From contig JAEZHY010000204.1 in NCBI GenBank assembly GCA_023416335.1, positions 1 to 5,809 on the forward strand: a stretch of 5,809 nt of DNA. The letters are read 5' to 3'. The position numbers and the translations under genes were made by a program. The notes under the pieces are model-generated. The model saw nothing but the letters and a program-made list of their open reading frames with translations, did not search any database and was not told the origin of the DNA. Positions 1 through 3,908 of the stretch are shown here, piece by piece. This stretch comes from Pseudomonadota bacterium. Its GTDB lineage: Bacteria; Desulfobacterota; Syntrophobacteria; Syntrophobacterales; Syntrophobacteraceae. Each line of letters opens with the position of its first letter. Position 1 is the stretch's first letter.

Positions 1-2
1 GC

Positions 3-947
3 CTCAGCGGGAGCAGCCAGGTTCAGCCCAATTACTGGCTCAATCCGCGGGTCGGCGTCCAATATCCGGTAAATGTCAGGATCCCGGAATATCCGATGGA
101 TTCTATAGAGGCTCTCAATTCCATTGCAATCGGTGGAGGTCAACCCAGCGGAGGCGAAACCCAGATCCTCGCGAACCTGGCTTCATTCGAGCGCCGGAGC
201 GGCTCTCCGATATACAGTCATTACAACGTGATGCCCGTGATAGACGTTTTTGGCGGTGTGAGCGGCCGCGACCTCGGAGGCGTGGTAGACGATTTGAAGC
301 CACTTATCGCTGAAGCGGAAAGGAAATTGCCCCGGGGCAGCTTCTTAATTCTTCGCGGGCAGGCAGATACGATGCGTTCGAGCTTTGCAGGACTCGGAAC
401 AGGGCTGCTGCTTGCGGTGGCGCTCATTTATCTTCTGCTTGTAGTTAACTTCCAGAGCTGGCTTGATCCCGTCATCATCATCTCCGCCCTGCCGGGAGCA
501 TTTGCCGGTGTGGTCTGGGGATTGTATCTCACGAGCACCACCCTGAGCGTGCCGGCCATGATGGGCGCAATCATGAGCATGGGGGTAGCAACCGCGAACT
601 CGGTGCTGGTCGTGAGCTTTGCGCGGGATAATATCCTGCAGGGCGACAGTCCCTCAGCCGCAGCCTGGAAGGCGGGTATCGGCCGCCTGCGCCCGGTGCT
701 TATGACTGCCCTTGCCATGATAGCCGGCATGCTCCCGATGTCGCTCGCCCTCGGCAAAGGAGGGGAACAAAACGCGCCCCTCGGCCGTGCCGTAATCGGC
801 GGGCTCACCTGCGCCACCCTCGCCACGCTGTTTTTTGTGCCTGTGGTTTTCAGCTTTGTTCATCGTCGTCAAAGGGCGGTTCCGGTGGAACATATGGACC
901 ACGCCAAGGAATCCGGAAGGGCAGCAAAGTCTCCAGATGTGGTTTGA
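3..947 (+). CDS. RND (AcrB/HAE1-type) efflux permease, C-terminal part, 5' end outside window
   Basis: This is the inner-membrane, proton-driven pump of a tripartite efflux system. The frame is open from the window edge, so the gene starts upstream and about 314 residues are visible. The first codons read as the porter-domain stretch QPNYWLNPRVGVQYP, typical of RND permeases. After the internal Met at 96 come the rest of the periplasmic porter domain (to about residue 95, counted from that Met) and then several hydrophobic helices (about 98-118, 124-145, 150-174, 196-216, 228-256), matching TM8-TM12. The family motif RLRPVLMTALAMIAGMLP is at about residues 197-214. A short charged cytoplasmic tail ends at TGA 945-947. 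In TM10 the sequence is GVATANSVL where AcrB has GLSAKNAIL, so the proton-relay lysine (K940 in AcrB) is alanine here (codon 594-596). The adaptor gene follows on the same strand. Family assignment is very firm; substrate and exact subgroup cannot be told. Confidence 0.95.
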   Translation, partial: LSGSSQVQPNYWLNPRVGVQYPVNVRIPEYPMDSIEALNSIAIGGGQPSGGETQILANLASFERRSGSPIYSHYNVMPVIDVFGGVSGRDLGGVVDDLKPLIAEAERKLPRGSFLILRGQADTMRSSFAGLGTGLLLAVALIYLLLVVNFQSWLDPVIIISALPGAFAGVVWGLYLTSTTLSVPAMMGAIMSMGVATANSVLVVSFARDNILQGDSPSAAAWKAGIGRLRPVLMTALAMIAGMLPMSLALGKGGEQNAPLGRAVIGGLTCATLATLFFVPVVFSFVHRRQRAVPVEHMDHAKESGRAAKSPDVV

Positions 948-952
948 CCGAA

Positions 953-1045
953 ATGAAGACCTCCATTCCCGTTGAGTTTGAGGTACTGTCTCCCGACCGT
1001 GCCGGCCGCGACTCACCTTCCACTCTTATTGAAGTTTCGCTATAG
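953..1045 (+). CDS. possible 30-residue small ORF between permease and adaptor
   Basis: An ATG at 953, five bases after the permease stop, opens a 30-codon frame beginning MKTSIPVEFEVL and ending at TAG 1043-1045. It nearly fills the gap between permease and adaptor, and its stop codon overlaps the AGGA (1044-1047) that could serve as ribosome binding site for the adaptor. I see no convincing Shine-Dalgarno in front of it, no recognisable domain, no membrane segment and no signal peptide. It could be a translated coupling peptide, but it is equally well a chance frame or a remnant of a longer C-terminal tail. I do not assign a function. Confidence 0.2.
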   Translation: MKTSIPVEFEVLSPDRAGRDSPSTLIEVSL

Positions 1046-1059
1046 GACATGGATTGCAC

Positions 1060-2250
1060 ATGAAATCAAGTCAAAACAGTCTTGAACCGGCGGAAACCGT
1101 AATGGAAAAATTCTTGCGTCGGAAAGTTAAATTGCCTCTTGCGGCCGTGTTCGTATTCGTGCTCGCAGTTGCCGCGTTTGCTGCAATTTCTCCGCAACGG
1201 GCGATAAATCCCGACCCCGGCGCCGAGATGCCGGATTCGAATACTCCCACTGTTGCCGTGGTCGTGCCCCAGCCTGGAAAGGCGGCGGCTGAAGCGTCAC
1301 TGCCTGCTGAAATCAAGCCATGGATCGAAGCACCAATCCATGCGCGCGCAAGCGGCTTTCTGAAGCGCAGGTTCGTCGATATCGGCGACCGCGTCAAAGC
1401 AGGCCGAGTTCTCGCCGAGATCGATACGCCGGAGCTGGACGAGGAAGTCGAGCGTGCACGCGCCCAACTGGCACAGGCTGAAGCTTCTCTGGAAATTGCC
1501 GGAATCACTGCCAAAAGATGGACCGGTCTTTTGAAGAGTGCCGGGGTAAGTCAACAGGAAACCGCCGAAAAGCAGGCCGATTTCAAGCTCAAAACCGCGA
1601 TTACGCAGTCCGCACGCGCTGAGGTCCGCAGACTGGAGAGGTTAAAGTCGTTTGCTAACGTGTCGGCCCCTTTTGACGGTACAGTTACTGTTCGCAACGT
1701 GGAAGCGGGGGACCTCATTGTTGCCGGAGGAGGCAGGGAACTTTTTCACCTGGCACAGACAGAAATGCTGCGGGTCTGTACGCGAGTTCCTCAGACGATG
1801 GCCCGCGGCATCGAGTGCGGACAGTGGGCCGAAATCACGTTTCAGGATCTGCCCGGGAAAATAAAAAGGGCGAAGGTCGTCCGAACAGCCGGCGTGATCG
1901 CTCCGGAATCACGGACCCTGCCTGTCGAACTCGAACTGGACAATTCGAAAGACGAAATCCTTGCAGGCGGTTATGCGCTGGTGCGCTTTGCCGATGTCGG
2001 GATTCAAGCGGCGCTGACTGTGCCTGCGAATGCCGTGATGTTCCGGGCCGATGGGCCTCAGGCTGGGATTGTGCTCTCAGGCGGCATAGTCGAGCTTCGA
2101 AAACTTAAGCTCGGACGGGACTTGGGACGGGTTATAGAGGTTGTCGACGGCCTTGGGCCGGACTCCCGTGTAATAGTGAATCCGCCGGAATCGCTTCAAA
2201 GCGGCCGCTTTGTGAGCATGGCCGGGTCCAAATCGAGCGACGGACGGTGA
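1060..2250 (+). CDS. RND efflux periplasmic adaptor (membrane fusion protein, HlyD/MexE-like)
   Basis: This is the periplasmic adaptor that links the RND permease to an outer-membrane channel. It is about 396 residues long, normal for the family. Residues below are numbered from the in-frame TTG at 1054. They show a basic N-terminus and one hydrophobic anchor (about 27-45), the first half of the lipoyl domain with RASGFLKRRFVDIGDRVKAG (99-118), an alpha-hairpin coiled coil (about 126-200), the second lipoyl half with SAPFDGTV (204-211) and EAGD (217-220), a beta-barrel (about 236-315), and a membrane-proximal domain opening with LTVPANAV (321-328). The start is uncertain. ATG 1060 is preferred by codon; TTG 1054 has AGGA at 1044-1047 at better spacing (6 nt); ATG 1102 also leaves an intact anchor. 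There is no lipobox cysteine, so it is probably anchored by the N-terminal helix. Here the adaptor lies downstream of the permease; many RND operons have the opposite order. Confidence 0.93.
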   Translation: MKSSQNSLEPAETVMEKFLRRKVKLPLAAVFVFVLAVAAFAAISPQRAINPDPGAEMPDSNTPTVAVVVPQPGKAAAEASLPAEIKPWIEAPIHARASGFLKRRFVDIGDRVKAGRVLAEIDTPELDEEVERARAQLAQAEASLEIAGITAKRWTGLLKSAGVSQQETAEKQADFKLKTAITQSARAEVRRLERLKSFANVSAPFDGTVTVRNVEAGDLIVAGGGRELFHLAQTEMLRVCTRVPQTMARGIECGQWAEITFQDLPGKIKRAKVVRTAGVIAPESRTLPVELELDNSKDEILAGGYALVRFADVGIQAALTVPANAVMFRADGPQAGIVLSGGIVELRKLKLGRDLGRVIEVVDGLGPDSRVIVNPPESLQSGRFVSMAGSKSSDGR

Positions 2251-2335
2251 AGTGAGTTGGTGTGCTGGAATCATCATCGGGGCAGGGCCTGTATCTGCCT
2301 TGGCTGCCAACTTTATCGATTCGCCTCTCTGCGCC

Positions 2336-2363
2336 TTTACATTCATCAAGTGCGTACTAAACT
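2336..2363 (+). promoter_or_regulatory. weak sigma70-like promoter candidate upstream of the VOC gene
   Basis: TTTACA (2336-2341) matches five of six bases of a -35 box. After a 16-bp spacer, TAAACT (2358-2363) matches four of six bases of a -10 box. It lies about 85 bp before the VOC start codon and past the end of the adaptor gene, a sensible place for separate transcription of the VOC gene. Such matches arise often by chance, so this is only a candidate. Confidence 0.25.
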
Positions 2364-2385
2364 GAAATATGGTTTCATAGACTGC

Positions 2386-2402
2386 ATCACACTGGATGTG
2401 AT
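2386..2402. promoter_or_regulatory. perfect 6-bp dyad (ATCACA-N5-TGTGAT), possible operator or leader hairpin
   Basis: ATCACA at 2386-2391 and TGTGAT at 2397-2402 are perfect inverted copies separated by CTGGA. The dyad lies between the candidate -10 box (2358-2363) and the VOC ribosome binding site (2434-2442), so it would be in the 5' leader or just downstream of the transcription start. It could be a repressor-binding site or a small hairpin. Its half sites are in the opposite order to a CRP site (TGTGA-N6-TCACA), so I do not call it CRP. Confidence 0.3.
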
Positions 2403-2445
2403 TGAACAATCAAACGGATTTTCTATTTCCAACAGGGAGGAACTT

Positions 2446-2808
2446 ATGGCAAATCCGTTCGTGCATATTGAGCTGCATACGCATCAGCCTGAGAAGGCAA
2501 AGAAGTTCTATGGAGAGCTGTTTGACTGGACACTCGAGGATGTGCCCGATATGGACTACACCCTTATCAAGGTGGGAGAGGGGACGGGTGGAGGCATGAT
2601 GCAAACCCCCATGCCGCAGGAAGGCCACCCCCAATGGGTGCCCTACATCCTGGTGGAAGATGTTGACGCCTCTACCGCTAAGGCCAAGTCCCTCGGTGCG
2701 AAGGTCCTCATGGATGTCACCGAAATTCCCGATATCGGTCGGTTCAGTATGTTTCTCGACCCGACCGGGGCGGCATTTGCGCTTTTTGAGCCGAAAATGC
2801 CCGCGTAG
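2446..2808 (+). CDS. VOC-family (glyoxalase/bleomycin-resistance fold) protein, COG3324-like
   Basis: This is a 120-residue cytoplasmic protein of the vicinal-oxygen-chelate superfamily, whose members are metal-dependent isomerases, dioxygenases or small-molecule binders. ATG 2446 is chosen because a strong Shine-Dalgarno, AGGGAGGAA (2434-2442), sits just before it. The frame is open further upstream, but that extension (from about 2257) has no family similarity. Two beta-alpha-beta modules are visible. The first has FVHIELHTHQPEKAKKFYGE (5-24), the FDW turn, MDYTLI (36-41) and GGGMM (48-52). The second has WVPYILVEDVDA (64-75), LGAKVLMD (83-90) and FSMFLDPTGAAFALFEPK (100-117). H7 and E115 are plausible metal ligands by position. 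The pattern resembles the group annotated as 'predicted enzyme related to lactoylglutathione lyase'. The specific reaction is unknown. The gene seems monocistronic, with a structured spacer after it. Confidence 0.9.
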   Translation: MANPFVHIELHTHQPEKAKKFYGELFDWTLEDVPDMDYTLIKVGEGTGGGMMQTPMPQEGHPQWVPYILVEDVDASTAKAKSLGAKVLMDVTEIPDIGRFSMFLDPTGAAFALFEPKMPA

Positions 2809-2817
2809 TACCTACGG

Positions 2818-2911
2818 AGTTGCGTTCAAGGAGGTTTCAAAACGTTGGGGACCCGCGGCCCCCACAACCCCTGCTCCGATTTGGGAATTGGACACTAACT
2901 TGAACGCAACT
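2818..2911. repeat. perfect 13-bp inverted repeat enclosing a GC-rich hairpin
   Basis: AGTTGCGTTCAAG (2818-2830) and its exact reverse complement (2899-2911) bracket 68 bases. Inside, GTTGGGG (2844-2850) can pair with CCC-A-CAAC (2861-2868) with one bulged A, giving a nested hairpin with a GC-rich loop. The element starts ten bases after the VOC stop and sits between two convergent genes (VOC on +, stomatin remnant on -). No T-tract follows on either side, so it is not a standard intrinsic terminator. It could be a convergent-gene stem, a REP/MITE-like element, or a small insertion scar. The left arm runs into a perfect AAGGAGGT (2828-2835) with no good gene behind it. The rest of 2809-2965 holds nothing I recognise. 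Confidence 0.6.
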
Positions 2912-2965
2912 AAGCGCATAAGAACTTCGGGGCATCAAGTTCGAGACATGGGTTCCTCAGCCCGT

Positions 2966-3283
2966 CTACTTGACTCCTTTGACGGTGGACATAGGTGCGG
3001 CGATGATGCCGGCAATGTCGGCAACATTGTTCGGTATGATCACCGTGTTGGTTGCCTTTGCGAGATTTCCGAATTGTAATATACTGCTCGGCCAATCTCA
3101 TGTTGAGCGCTTGAAGACCTCCCTCACCTCACCCTTGATGACCCCCGCAACTTTGCTGATGCCCTCGACTGTGGCCTTTGCGATGAGTTCGAAGCGTTTT
3201 GCATCGGCTTCGGCGATTAGAGTCACTTGCGTCGCCTTACCTTCCGCTTCGTTGATCTGATTTTGCTTTTCACCTGAAAGTGG
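2966..3283 (-). pseudogene. stomatin/SPFH (QmcA-like) gene remnant, C-terminal part only, two frameshifts
   Basis: The minus strand carries the C-terminal end of a membrane-anchored SPFH/stomatin-like protein. From about 3280 downwards it reads SGEKQNQINEAEGKA, then LIAEADAKRFELIAKAT, VEGISKVAGVIKGE, the usual coiled-coil repeat after the SPFH domain. The frame then breaks. Another frame continues GEGGLQALNMRLAEQYI, breaks again at 3077, and a third frame gives QFGNLAKATNTVIIP and then NNVADIAGIIAA, ending at a stop at 2966-2968. These pieces, joined in order, match the normal stomatin-like C-terminus. The first break is explained by a 5-bp tandem duplication (3123-3132); the second looks like a 2-bp loss. 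Nothing upstream of about 3283-3295 resembles the missing SPFH domain and N-terminal membrane segment, so at least two thirds of the gene is gone. It is almost certainly non-functional. No NfeD partner is seen. Confidence 0.85.
3123..3132. repeat. 5-bp tandem duplication CTCAC-CTCAC inside the stomatin remnant
   Basis: CTCAC occurs twice in direct succession (3123-3127 and 3128-3132). Removing one copy restores one continuous minus-strand frame reading IKGEGGLQALNMRLAEQ, exactly what is expected for a stomatin-like protein at this point. It is therefore most simply read as a slippage duplication that inactivated the gene. Confidence 0.7.
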
Positions 3284-3336
3284 AGATTGGTTCAAAAATC
3301 CTAGCCGTTCATGTCTAAGTTGTCAACAATAGCCGG

Positions 3337-3350
3337 ATATTCGGGAATAT
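3337..3350. promoter_or_regulatory. short dyad ATATTC-GG-GAATAT upstream of the MaoC/lyase unit
   Basis: ATATTC (3337-3342) and GAATAT (3345-3350) are perfect inverted copies around GG, in the AT-rich 3296-3435 spacer about 90 bp before the MaoC start. The spacer should also contain the promoter of the MaoC/lyase unit: a TTGTCA (3320-3325) is present, but no good -10 box lies at the right distance. The dyad could be an operator for this unit. It is short and may be chance. Confidence 0.25.
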
Positions 3351-3435
3351 TTGATATTTGTGCCGCAATGATTTAAGCAGGTAAAGTACTTCTATGTGGT
3401 TCATTTCCGCTGACCATCTGAACAGTGGAGCTGCC

Positions 3436-3908
3436 ATGACGAAACGATTCTTTGAAGATATTGCCGAGGCGAGAAGCTCGATTGCCGTACTGTACCCTTT
3501 TCGGAAGAGCCGATTGTCGGTTTCGCGAGTGAGTTCGATCCGCGGCCGTTCCACGTCGATGAGAAGGCGGCGACGTCTTCGGTCTTCGGCGGCCTTATCG
3601 CCTCCTTGCTTCATACCCTTTCAGCCTGCACGCGGGCGGTTGTCGATGCGCAGGGCGATACCGCGATCGTGAGCGGAATCGGGATGGATGCAAAGATGTT
3701 CAATCCCGTCAGGCCCGGAGATGTGCTTATCATCAATGCCGGATGGGTTGACCTCAAAAGATCCCGCAGCAAGCCGGACCGGGGATTTGCGCGTATAAGA
3801 TGCAGGGTTGCAAACCAGAAGGGAGAGCCGGTCATTGAGTACGGATATCGGTACCTGATTGCATGCCGCGATAAAGAAGCGGAAATGCCGGTCGGAGGCG
3901 TGTCGTGA
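3436..3908 (+). CDS. MaoC-like hotdog-fold dehydratase, interrupted by an apparent 1-base frameshift
   Basis: MaoC-like proteins hydrate or dehydrate 2-enoyl/3-hydroxyacyl thioesters or related acids. ATG 3436 follows GTGGAG (3425-3430) and reads MTKRFFEDIA, the usual MaoC N-terminus. After codon 10 the frame shifts. Positions 3466-3467 hold only two bases where a codon is expected, and from 3468 the next frame gives GEKLDCRTVPFSEEPIVGFA and then SEFDPRPFHVDEKAA. With one base restored the protein is 157 residues, normal for the family. D35 (codon 3537) and H40 (codon 3552) in FDPRPFHVD are the expected catalytic Asp/His pair. Later FGGLIAS, GMDAKMFNPVRPGDVL and RSRSKPDRGFARIRC are standard motifs, and the stop is TGA 3906-3908. 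The second frame has no usable start codon before TTG 3606, so without a corrected base or ribosomal frameshifting no full protein is made. The rest is intact and its end is coupled to the lyase start, so a recent mutation or a sequence error is likely. Confidence 0.85.
3894..3898 (+). promoter_or_regulatory. Shine-Dalgarno GGAGG deciding the GTG start of the lyase
   Basis: GGAGG at 3894-3898 lies inside the last codons of the MaoC gene, six bases before GTG 3905. The GTG overlaps the MaoC stop as GTGA (3905-3908). This spacing is ideal, and the downstream frame matches the EutB N-terminal region at once, so it fixes the start and indicates translational coupling. Confidence 0.8.

Noticed and set aside
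428..826. Minus-strand 132-codon frame opposite the RND permease
   Set aside because: It is antisense to a well-supported permease with conserved motifs and has no recognisable domain.
2281..2299. Possible terminator hairpin after the adaptor gene (GGCAG...CTGCC)
   Set aside because: The stem is only five base pairs with a nine-base loop and no T-tract follows.
2386..2402. CRP binding site
   Set aside because: A CRP site is TGTGA-N6-TCACA. Here the half sites are in reversed order with a five-base spacer.
2257..2445. N-terminal extension of the VOC protein by 63 residues from an upstream start
   Set aside because: The extension has no family similarity and no ribosome binding site. ATG 2446 has a strong one and begins right at the VOC fold.
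2660..3079. Plus-strand 139-codon frame overlapping the VOC gene end and the spacer
   Set aside because: It is a shadow of the VOC gene in another frame that runs through the inverted repeat and the antisense of the stomatin remnant. It matches no family.
3606..3908. A separate short MaoC-like gene starting at TTG 3606
   Set aside because: Starting there would remove the catalytic Asp/His segment at 3537-3554, which is present just upstream in the same frame. The full gene with a frameshift fits far better.
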